Source: Paroedura picta (Eukaryota; Chordata; Lepidosauria; Squamata; Gekkonidae). Taken from it: a DNA stretch of 64,000 bases. Shown in pieces: positions 11,760 through 23,000 of the stretch. Where the stretch lies: the NCBI RefSeq assembly GCF_049243985.1, contig NC_135386.1, positions 10,047,501-10,111,500 of the forward strand. The letters run 5' to 3'. The notes beneath the pieces were generated by a model. The model saw only the letters and a program-made list of their open reading frames with translations, did not search any database and was not told the origin of the DNA. The position numbers and the translations under genes were made by a program. How positions within the stretch are numbered: position 1 is the first letter of the stretch; each line of letters starts with the position of its first letter.

Positions 11760-12005
11760 GCCGGTCCTGGGATCCAGAACCCTTGCTAAGGATTTGCTGG
11801 TCCTGGGCTTGCAGCCGGTCTTTGGACCGGCCTGTGGGCCAATCATGGGCCTCCGTTAATAGCCAATGGTGTGTCTTGCCGGGAGGCTCAAGAATGTATA
11901 AGCTCCACAGTTTTGGTTGCTTGTTGTTCAGTATTTTCTTGTTCTAGTAAAGCTGATGGTTGTTGGAGCTGAGCGTCGGTCTGTCTGAACCCATGGATCT
12001 AGTAA
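11760..12005 (+). repeat. Possible solo LTR fossil
   Basis: The order of signals resembles an LTR: CCAAT motifs (near 11840 and 11872), a TATA-like tataagctcc near 11897, a diverged poly(A)-signal-like agtaaag near 11947, then a U5-like segment. No coding part lies nearby. Boundaries and family are uncertain; if real it is an old solo copy. Confidence 0.3.
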
Positions 12006-12125
12006 GATCCAAACCTCTTAGAGCTTGCAGCTTTATTACATCGAAGTTTTTCTCCTTTCTTGCAGGATGAGCGCCTTCCTGGTAGTGGAGGGAACAGGAG
12101 AGAATCTTTCTTTCTACTTGCCTAA

Positions 12126-12670
12126 TTATCCGCCTGGCTCATGGGAATGACTCTTCCTGCAACTGGTTATTCTCCTCTGCACGACGCTCAGCAAATTCCA
12201 ACCGGCTGGTGATCCCTGGCCCCAAGGAAGGACGTTTGGCCTCAACCAGGGCCAGGACGTTTTCAGTCCTGGACCCTCCTTGGTGGAATGAGCTCCAGGA
12301 GGAGATCCGGGCCCTGTCAGAGCTGGCACACCTCTGCAGGGCCTACAAGCTTTTGGTTGGGCCCAACACCTGAATAACATAGAATCATAGAATAATAGAA
12401 TTGGAAGGGACCTCATGGGTCATCTAGTCCAACCCCCTACACTATGCAGGACACTCACATCCCAATCGCTCATCATCTGTGGCCCTCCCCTATGAAACAC
12501 CCCCACAGAGAGAGATCTAGTGTGTAGAGTTATGCTTGTTGTTGCTAACTTGCTATTTATGTTTTCATCTGTGTGTTTTTAAAATATTGTTAAATTTAAA
12601 TTATCTTGTACGCTGCCTTGAGCCATACTGGGAGGGCAGTATAGGTATTTAGATAATAATAATACTTGGT
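12126..12670 (+). repeat. L2-type LINE 3' remnant
   Basis: The frame ggcctcaaccagggccagga...tggtggaatgagctccagga matches the L2 ORF2 C-terminus (A-S-T-R-A-R-x-F, W-N-E-L). The end has an L2-like tail (ctgccttgagccatactggg). A short minus-strand CR1 terminus sits inside at about 12378-12450. Confidence 0.75.
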
Positions 12671-12854
12671 CATGGAAACTCACTTGGACCACTCACTCTC
12701 TCTTCCCTAAGAGCTGCTGCTGTGATGATAAAATGGAAGAGGGAAGGACCGTGTGGCTGCTTTGGGGTCCCCCTTGGGGAGAAAAACAGGGTATAAATAG
12801 CTAAATAAATCTCTCCACCCCTGGATCTCATCTGCTTGGTGAAGTGGTTAGGAG

Positions 12855-13421
12855 TACGGAGTACTCTAGATCCAGCATGGTGTAGTAGGATCATGGACTT
12901 CTAATCTGGTGAGCCGGGCTTGATTCCCCTCTCCTCCTCCACATGCAACCAGCTGGGTGACCTTGGGCTTGCCACAGCACTGATAGAGCTGTTCTGACAG
13001 AGCAGGAATCTCAGGGCTCTCTCAGCCTCACCCACCTCACAGGGTGTCTGTTGTGGGGAGAGGAAAGGGAAGGTGAACTTAAGCCGCTTTGAGACTCCTT
13101 TGGGTAGAGAAAAGCGGCATAAAAGAACCAACTCTTCTTCTTCTTCAGTAATATCAGGGCTCTCTCAGCCTCACCCACCTCACAGGGTGTCTGTTGTGGG
13201 GAGAGGAAAGGGAAGGCAACTGTAAGCCGCTTTGAGACTCCTTCGTGTAGAGAAAAGCGGCATATAAGAACCCACTCTTCTTCTTCTTCAGTAATATCAG
13301 GGCTCTCTCAGCCTCACCTCCCTCACAGGGTGTCTGTTGTGGGGAGAGGAAAGGTGATTATAAACTGCTTTGCAACTCCTTCAGGGAGAGAAAAGCAGCA
13401 TATAAGTTCTTCTGCTTCTTC
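12855..13421 (+). repeat. Trimeric (TTC)n-tail SINE
   Basis: A full SINE monomer (head tggtgtagtaggatc, body, TTC tail to 13146) is followed by two further 3'-half units starting agtaatatcaggg at 13147 and 13290. Each ends in the family 3' end and a TTC tail. The junction is the same as in the SINEs at 23770 and 49658. Confidence 0.85.
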
Positions 13422-13590
13422 ACCCTATCTAGCAGATAGCATTTCAGAATGCCAGGATAATGCACAAGTTCTACCCTTATACTGTCATCACGACTCTCTC
13501 CTAATGTGACTTGAAATTCCCTTTTAGAAGATGGTGCCACCTAGTGGCCAGAACAATGATCAATGCAACAATTGTTCAAATAGATTTTTT

Positions 13591-13596
13591 TTTAAT
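13591..13596 (-). terminator. Candidate CFAP161 poly(A) signal
   Basis: Reads ATTAAA on the minus strand, about 240 nt past the CFAP161 stop codon. I saw no AATAAA on this strand in the interval. It is only a candidate. Confidence 0.35.
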
Positions 13597-13833
13597 AACA
13601 GGCTATGAATTTACTGACAGTGTATGGCAGATCTACTCAGGCCTTCTAAAAAATATGACGGAACTATTATGTACTTTCTTTTCTGTTTAGAGATATTTGT
13701 CTGGACGTGTTCAGAATAAAGATAGCATGAAATCCCCTTAAAAACCTAACTCCCATCCTTGTTTTCCTTTGTAAGCAAAGTATTTATAAAAGTGTGTGTT
13801 GGAGGGAGGGGGCGGTAACTGAATCTTGGACAG

Positions 13834-14026
13834 TTAAGTCTCTGCTTGGACTTCGCTGCTTTTCTCTTGAGTCACCCCTGTAGGAGGCTGCGGTCTGTCA
13901 AGCATGGTGGTTGCTTCACTGCTGGGGTTCCCTGTCACCACGACCCAGTAATTTTTATCTTCTTCGGCTTTGTGAGAATCCAAATAGGTGTGACAAACGA
14001 CTTCGTATTCCTTCCCAAAGTAGGTC
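13834..14026 (-). CDS. CFAP161: CFAP161 exon 7 and stop
   Basis: 193 nt. The first base completes an arginine codon, then TYFGKEYEVVCHTYLDSHKA, the YWVVVTGNP block, LDRPQPP and a TAA at 13836-13834. The acceptor reads TCATAAAG|. It lines up with the human C-terminal block TYFGKEAEVVAHTYLDSH. Confidence 0.95.
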
Positions 14027-17000
14027 CTTTATGAGAAAACAGTGAAAAACCTGCTGTGATTGCTGTACACTTTATCGATCTTAGAATCATAGAATCATAG
14101 ATCATAGAATCGTAGAATCGTAGAATCATAGATCATAGAATCATAGAATCATAGAATCATAGAATCATAGAATCATAGAATCGTAGAATCATAGATCATA
14201 GATCATAGAATCATAGATCGTAGAATCGTAGAATCATAGATCATAGAATCAGAGTCATAGAGTCATGGAATCATAGAATCATAGATCGTAGAATCATAGA
14301 ATCATAGATCATAGAATCATAGATCATAGAATCGTAGAATCATAGATCATAGAATCATAGAGTCATAGAGTCATGGAATCATAGAGTCATGGAATCATAG
14401 AATCATAGAATCATAGAGTCATGGAATCATAGAGTCATGGAATCATAGAATCATAGAATCATAGATCATAGAATCATAGAATAATAGAGTCATGGAATCA
14501 TAGAGTCATGGAATCATAGAATCATAGAATCATAGAGTCATGGAATCATAGAGTCATGGAATCATAGAATCATAGAATCATAGATCATAGAATCATAGAA
14601 TAATAGAGTTGGACGGGACCTCCTTGGTCATCTAGTCCAACCCCCTGCACTATGCAGGAAACTCACAAGCCTATCGCTCATCCACTGTCACCTGCCACCC
14701 CCTTGAACCTTCACAGAATCAGCCTCTCCATCAGATGGCTCTCCAGCCTCTGCTTTAAAATGCAATAAAACCCCATAATACCCCTTAATAAAACTGTTAC
14801 TATCGATACCAATATCAGTATCAAAATCAAAATCAGGCGGCAGGTGAACCACTAACGGTCAACCACTAACTGTTCCCCTCGTTCAGCTGGGGACAACATC
14901 CTGCTGTTCTCCTCCTGGGAGTGAGGCCTCAGATCTTACAGATATCTCAGATCAATGGAAGGAGTCCTAGTTGAATATCGGGACTCCACCCTGGCCTCAA
15001 TCATATGCCTGGCTCTTAAATATTACACCAGGATGGCTCTTTTAGTGGCTCTAGATAAGCAGGTCAGTTTAGGGAAGCATAAATTTAGCCTTTAGTTTGG
15101 GGTTGGGAACAGCTCAGGGAAGAAAGCTTATTTCACTGAGACAAATAAGTTAAGTCCTCTACATTCTCAACTTGTACATACAGGTTCTGTGGAGAGGAGC
15201 TCCGTGTGGGGAAAAGAGCAGCTGATGTAACCTGCCTGGAGATGGGGGAATCAAATATTCCTCCAGGGTTAGTTTACTTTACTTGAGGTACAGCTCCCTC
15301 TCGTTGGGGAAAGATTTGTAACCTCTGGGTGTGAAGTTGAAAGCCTGATTTACTTTATATATTGAACCATCTGCACAAAACATTTACCCTAGTCAATAAT
15401 TTACTTTCTGTTAAAGAAAGCTTTGTTGTTCATCTCTATCCATGTCTTGAATAAAGCGATTTATGTTTAACTCACAAATAATTACAGCCTTGGTCTAGCG
15501 CAGGCTTCTCAACCAGGTTTTGATGAAACCCTGGGGTTTCTTGGTGACCCTGAAGGGCTTCCTGAATATATTTATCTATTTTTAAAATTTGTTAAACATT
15601 TATTGGGTGATATGACCATATGTAAGAGCCTCTTGTGGTGCAGAGTGGTAAGGCAGCCATCTGAAAGCTTTGCCCATGAGTCTGGGAGTTCGATCCCAGC
15701 AGCCGGCTCAAGGTCGACTCAGCCTTCCATCCTTCCGAGGTCAGTGAAATGAGTACCCAGCCTGCTGGGGGGTAAAGGGTAATGACTGGGGAAGGCACTG
15801 GCAAACCACCCTGTATTGAGTCTGCCATGAAAACGCTAGAGGGCGTCACCCCAAGGGTCAGACATGACTCGGTGCTTGCACAGGGGATACCTTTACCTTT
15901 TTATGACCATATGTAGTCATGGTGACCCATTTCTCCCCTCCCAAAATGGCCAATGACGGGCCTGGAGGGGATGAGAAGGCGAGGGGTCCTGGGTGGGCGT
16001 GTCCACAGCTATGCTTTCTATCCATATTCTGCAGGATTGCGCCACTTCTGGGGTTTCTTGAAGCCTGAAGAATGTTTCAGGGGGTTCTCAATGGTAAAAC
16101 AGCTGAAAACAGCTGGACCAGCAGGTTCTCAAATAGGAGACTTTTGGGGAAAATATACCTTCCTGGCTGCCCATCCTTTAATCAAGGCTTGTGCCTGTCT
16201 TTATTTGACTGGGGTTGATTTCTAAGAATTCATAGGAGAGGCCAGAGTGTGGAACTGGATATTCTTCAGTTCAGTGGGCAGTTGCCTCCGAGTCCTTCCT
16301 CTCCCCTTCTTACTCCAAAGCTGCTACAACCCCACCTGAGACCCTGGAGGAGGCAGTACTGGCCCTGAGAAACCAGCAGTGCAATCTGGAAAACGCTTTC
16401 CTGGGAGTAAATCCCACTGAGTGGACTACGGTAAGATTTCTGAGTAGACCTGCTTACGATCATACTGCAAGAATCTTAATTTGGCATAAAGCCAAATTAT
16501 GTATCTATTGTATAGACATAAATGGGTTTAGTCATTCCTCTCTGTTCTTTGGTGAGTGCTGGGAAATGTAGTTCCATGACTGGCAGAGCAAGCTAGGGAT
16601 AGTCTGAATCAGGGGTAGTCAAACTGCAGCCCGCCAGATGTCCATGGACTACAATTCCCATGAGCATTCGCTGGCAGGGGCTTATGGGAATTGTGGTCCA
16701 TAGACATCTAGAGGGCCGCAGTTTAACTATCCCTGGTCTGAATTCTCAATGTGTGCACAAAAAAACTACAATTCCCAAGATTCCTTTATATTAAAAACTA
16801 ATATATCGTTGGTGGAACCTTATAATGTAGAATTCAGCCTTTCTCAACCTTTTTACCATTGAGAAACCCCTAAAACATTCTTCAGGCTTCAAGAAACCCT
16901 GGAAGTGATGTCAGCAGGCCACACCGTCCTGCCACGCCCCAGAAGTCACATGTCATCGGATGTGACATCACCCAGACACTCCCATCAGATGTGACATCAC

Positions 17001-20000
17001 CAGGCCACGCCCACCACAAAGGAAGTGACAGCACAGAAATGTTTTCAGACGATTTCTGAACAGAACCATTCCTGCAGAGGGAGCCTGCAGAAACAAGGCC
17101 TATCCCAAAATCAGAAGCAGAGCCAGAAGAGGCCTATCCCACTCTGTTCCCACCTCCCCCACAGTTGCGACCATGTGCAATGAGCCTCACCCATCAAGGA
17201 TCTGTACGGCTGGAGCCCCTCCCCTTTCCACTCCCTCCATGCCCGTAATTGGCAATTTTGGGTGGGGTGGGTGAGGTCATATGATTATATCATCTGACAA
17301 TTTAAAAAAAAATTAAATATATTAAAAATTAACTCCCACCCCATTGAGAAAACCCTTTCCGGGGCGATCGCAAAATCTCAGGCGTTCACGAAACCCTGGT
17401 TGAGCTAGCGTGCTCGACAGGGACAATATTTTTGTGGTGGGCGTCATTTACCTGATCCAGACGTTCCTCGGAACGGCTAAGGCTTGGTTGGTGTGGCAGT
17501 GGGTGATGAGAATCTTAGAGTTTGCCTGGAAAAAAAAGCAAAACAATAGAATAAAATTTGAGTGGCCAGGGCAGGGGTGGTCACATCGATTCTCCTGGGA
17601 ATCAAAATAACAAGAAAAGGAGAGCTAAGTGTTCTCAAAAGGCACGTGAAAGTTTCAGTTGCAGAAATCAAAGAAGGGTTGGAAGTCGGAGAGGCAAATT
17701 GCTCACTGGGTAAGAAATGGGGAAATGACTCATTGGGAAAGAAGCTGTCCCCAGAATACAGTTCCATGGCTTGAACACAGAGGCAAAGATTCGTGTTCTG
17801 TACAAACCTGCCTCTGCTGTGAGGTCTTCAGGTGAAACCCCACCCTGTGTGCCCTCAGCTACAGAAAATGAGGCCAGCCATTAAAGCAAATGGACTTCTC
17901 CGTGGTGGCCCCCAGAGTTTGGAGGGGCCTTCCCCAATGGTGTCAGGTGACCGGCAATGAAGCCCTGTATTGGAGGCCCTGTGATGGGTGCCCCTTTTGA
18001 AGTCGGGGGGCTGGCCATTGGAGGCAGCTCCTTTTCAGCTGCAGTGTCCAGGCTTTAGAAACCCAGCAATTGCTTGTCTGGAGCTAGTTTTGTACAGCTT
18101 TAGGCACCAAGAATGATCAGAACCTCTCTTTTTCACACTGAGAGCTTTAAAACAAAAAAGGCATATGGACATCTCAGTGGAACAGGCTTCCTCGGGAGGT
18201 GGTGGGTTCTCCATCTTTGGAGATTGTTAAACAGAGGCTGGATGGCCATCTGATGGAGAGGCTGATTCTGTGAAGGCTCAAGGGGGTGGCAGGTGACAGT
18301 GGGTGAGCGATTGGGGTATGAGTGTCCTGCATAGGACTAGATTAACCCAGGAGGTCCCTTCCAGTTCTGTGATTCTATGATTCTTTCATCCTAACTCTGA
18401 AACTTCACTGTGGCTGGCATTTACTGGGTTTTATCATGGGTGTTGGGCCTGGGGACTTTTAGACGGAGCAACCAGACATACAAGGACAGGGTTGATTAAA
18501 AATGTGCTAAATTTGATGTTAAGGTATCACTGGCTTTCCCCAGGTTTCATGCCCCTTCCGGCTTCCAGCTGGAGTTCCCATCTCAGGAGCCAGCAGATGC
18601 AAAACCCCATTTGGGGGCCTACTTGATTTGTTTTGTATTTAACATCGAATTGATGTTTCATGGTAACTGTAGTGCATCTTCACGTTAAAAAGCATGTTTT
18701 TGGAATCAATCGCAAAGGGAAGAAGCAGATGAGCATGCCTGGAGCGGGCTTCAGGAGAGGGAGAGGGGGAGGGGGAGGGGGAGGGGGAGAGGGAGGGGGA
18801 GAGGGAGAGGGAGAGGGAGAGGGGGAGGGGGAGGGGGAGGGGGAGGGGGAGGGGGAGGGGGAGGGGGAGAAAGAGAGAAGGCCAAGTGCATTAGCATGAA
18901 GAAGATATGTAAAGCTTCTTACAGGCACGGGGAACCCTTCATATTCGAGACGCAGCTGTGGATCCAGGTAAGTCGCTTGCCAGGAAGCCAGGTACGAAAG
19001 CTCATCTCTCAGGGACACGGCTTGGAGGAGGGACTTCTTTGCCATGTTGCGAAAGGTTTTGTGGTCACTCACTAGAAACAGCTGGGAAGGAGGGACAGCA
19101 GAGAGCGATTTGTTTGGGAGCTGGATGAGCCAAGTTAAGAGACGGAAAGAGTGGCCAGCTCTGGGTTGGGTATTCTGGGTATTCTGGGGGTGGAGCCTGG
19201 AGGTGGTGGGATAAAGGGAGGGGAGGGACATCAGCGGGGTGTGAGGCTAAAGCGGCCATTTTCCCCCAGGGAACTGATCTCTTTCGCCAGGGCCTAGTCT
19301 GCACACAAAGGATAATGCACTTTCAATGTGCTTTGGCAGCTGGATTTTCCTGTGCAGAACAGGAAAATCTACTTCTAAAGTGCATTGAAAGTGCATTATC
19401 TATTGCGTGCAGAATAGGCCCAGGAGTCATTCCAGGAGCTCTCCAGCCTCCACTTGGAACCTGGCATCGCAGAGAGACAGCAAAGCAAGTGGTGCCAGAA
19501 TGGTTGGAGATTTGGGTCCAAAGCTTGTATTTGTATCACACTGTCCTCTGGATGGTCACCATTCGCCTTTTTTCATTAGAGGGCTAATGGATACCCATCA
19601 TTAAGTGGAGCAGAAGCTATTAACAATAATTGTTGCAAGTGTTGTGTATTTCATGGCCTGGTTCCATCATACTTGTAGGTCTCCAGAGCCTTTTTGGTTT
19701 CATAATTTTTAAACTCACTGGTTTCATGACTATTTTCTAGAAATATGGTTTTTGGAAAAGCAGGCCCTGAAGTGCATTAGGACGCTGGTCTCCAACGGAG
19801 GGGAACTGGTGTGGTAACAGCAGTTAAAATATACTTGGATCTGGGAGAACTGGGAGAATTGGAGTCAGAGAAACCAGAAGCTTGCTCCGGGATCTGCCCA
19901 TCACCTGCTCTCAAGTAAAGCCGTATCTCACAGAACTGTGTTCAGGATAGCCGGCAGGAAGAGATCCCTGTTAAAGAAGGCCAGGCTACAAATGCCATGA

Positions 20001-23000
20001 ATATTTTAACAACTTGTATGTTAGGTTATTGATTACTTCAGAGAAGGGCTTATCTGTTCTGTGCCCTTACTTACCATTCGGTCGTGAAATCCTCCTGTTA
20101 TACCCAGGCCGAAATTCTGCCCAAAGCGAATGGGTTCTCCCATGGATTCTCCCTCGATACTTTAAACACAGAATAAGGTGGGACTGTTAGCAGAAGATAC
20201 GTTGTTTCTACTATGTTGAACAGCATCAACAGGAATAGTATTTTTGCAGGGTAGCATAAGCAACATTTTAATCACGGTTTTTAAAAAAGCCCCTGCTCCA
20301 AGCATGTTACACTACAGAAAGTTTACTTTTAACTACGCTGGTGCTCTGTTTTTCAGGATGCCTTTTGAAATAAGTGTTTTGAAATATTTTCTTACATCCA
20401 CATAGCTTCCCTTTGGTCAAGTCACCATGTGCTGTGGTGTAAAGGTAAAGGTAAAGGTATCCCCTGTGCATGTCTGACCCTTGGGGTGACGCCCTCCAGC
20501 GTTTTCATGGCAGACTCAATACGGGGTGGTTTGCCAGTGCCTTCCCCAGTCATTACCGTTTGCCCCCCAGCAAGCTGGGTACTCATTTTACCGACCTCGG
20601 AAGGATGGAAGGCTGAGTCAACCTTGAGCCGGCTGCTGGGATTGAACTCCCAGCCTCATGGGCAGACAGCTTCAGACAGCTGCTGGACAGAATCCCTACC
20701 CACCTTATAAAAACATTTGGCTGGCAAGAAGAAGAAGAAGAAGAAGAAGAAGAAGAAGAAGAAGAAGAAGAAGAAGAAGAAGAAGAAGAAGAAGAAGAAG
20801 AAGAAGAAGAAGAAGAGGAGGAGGAGGAGGAGGAGGAGGAGGAGGAGGAGGAGGAGGAGGAGGAGGAGGAGGAGGAGGAGGAGGAGGAGGAGGAGGAGGA
20901 GGAAGAAGAAGAAGAAGAAGAAGAAGAAGAAGAAGAAGAAGAAGAAGAAGAAGAAGAGTTGGGTTTTATACCCCACTTTTCTCTACCTGAAGGAGTCTCA
21001 AAGCAGCTTACATTTGCCTTCCCTTTCCTCTCCCCACAACAGACACCTTGTGAGGGAGGTGGTGTTGAGAGAGCCCTGACAGGACTGCTCTGTGAGAACA
21101 GCTCTGTCAGGGCTGTGACAAGCCCAAGGTCACCCAGCTCACTGCATGTGGAGGATGTGTGGGAAATCAAAACCGGCTCACCAGGTGAAAACCTGCCACT
21201 CTTAACCACGACACCAAGGTGTTCAGCGGGTGCCATAGTGCCCATGAACCTCCTACTGGCCAGAGAGAAGGAAAGGTGCCCTTCAAGGAAACAATGATAT
21301 CCCACCTTAAAATCTGAAAGGTGTTCCGCCCCATTGGGGCTGTGTTTCGGATGGCGCTCAGCCCGCAGGGCGACGGGAGTCCATCCAGCGCATGGACAGC
21401 CATTTCTTCAGGAGTGACTGCCAGGGAGAGGTTTCCTCTTTCGCAAGGGAAATCCTCCATGGCTGGTTTCTTCTTGTCGGGACTCACCAGCATAACCGTG
21501 TCTCCAAAGTGAAGGAACCCATCTTTTGAAATGGACAGCTGCTCCTGTGTAATTTGTGAAGAGGGAGAGTTGTCATAGTCCCATTGTATACGGCACTGGT
21601 CAGACCACACCTGGAGTACTGTGTGCAGTTCTGGAGGCCTCACTTCAAGAAGGACGTAGATAAAATTGAAGGGCTACAGTGGAGAGCGACGAGAATGATC
21701 TGGGGCCAAGGGACCAAGCCCTATGAAGATAGGTTGAGGGACTTGGGAATGTTCAGCCTGGAGAAAAGGAGGTTGAGAGGGGAGATGATAGCCCTCTTTA
21801 ATTATTTGAAAGGATGTCACTTGGAGGAGGGCAGGATGCTGTTTCCGTTGGCTGCAGAGGAAAGGTCTGTACAGTATGAATAATAAAATCAGATAAGCAT
21901 TTATTGTGCGCAAGTTATAAAAGTAAAAAATTAAAAACATACACAAAGCCCATCAGCAACTCTGAGAACAGCATAGTATGCACATAGTAAATTTTAGACG
22001 TAATATCTAATAGTAAATAGATACCTTTTTGTATAGGTTTTCTTTCAGTTTATTTGATCTCTGGATTAAAAGTTCTCCCCTTTCTCTTCTATATATAAAG
22101 TCTTTCAGGAGATCCTGTTGTTAAAAATGAGAAAGCGAATTAAAACCGTGCGATACTTAAAATGCGAAGCATACATTATCTCTTTAGTGCTTTTTGTTAT
22201 TAGGCTCCCAGAGCAGATTACAAAAATAACCAACTTAAAATAGTCCATAATGGCATTACAAAGATGATACAACACCATCTAACACCCAAAAAAGGAGACA
22301 CAGAAAAACGAGCCAAGCTGCGGTGCCTTTTTAAGCAAAGATATGCGAAGTCTGCTGACACCATTGATCTTAGACACTGAGGTGGGGGAGTGGATTTAAT
22401 ATTCCAGATAAATAAATAAATAAAATATAGGACAATTCCTAAATGTGTGTCATGTAGGGAAAAGCTAAAGATTGGGAGACCATCCAAATGAAAATGTCAG
22501 GGGAGCTCAGGCAGATTTCTGGGATTTCTGGGAGCCAGCTCTCAGTTGGGAAATTTGGGGGTGGAGGGGAAAGATCGCAGTGGAGTAAAATGCCATAGGA
22601 GCCCTCCTCCTAAAGCAGCCATTTTCTCCAGGACAACTGATCCCTGTTGTCAGCTGAGATTGTAAATCTCCAGGCCTTGCCTGGAGGTTGGCAATCCTAC
22701 TGGATCCCAGGCCAGGAGGAAGAGAATGATGGGAAATCCCTACTGATACATGCGAACTGGAATTAAAGTCCACCCCACCGTACCAAGGAAGTTCAAAACT
22801 GAAAATAAATAGCATTTCAGAAGAAGCAGACGAGTTGGTTCCTGTACCCCGCTTTTCATCGCCCAAAGGACCCTCAAGGCGGCTTCCAGTTGCCTTCCCT
22901 TCCTCTCCCCACAGCAGGCGCCCTGTGAGATCAGTGAGGCTGAGAAGGCTCCGAGAGAACTGCTCCACGAGAACAGCTTCTAACAGGACTGCGACTAGCT

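Noticed and set aside
1-13800. IL16 exons expected downstream of CFAP161
   Set aside because: No open frame or conserved PDZ-type block was recognised. IL16 probably lies beyond the window or in exons too short to see.
18660-19231. Open frames with (EG)n or (SP)n repeats
   Set aside because: Low-complexity translation of the GGGGAG array. Only the embedded CFAP161 exon 5 block is real.
20583-21079. Long poly-S, poly-R/K/G and poly-F/L open frames
   Set aside because: They are translations of the GAA/GGA tract and adjoining SINE in different frames, with no conserved domain.
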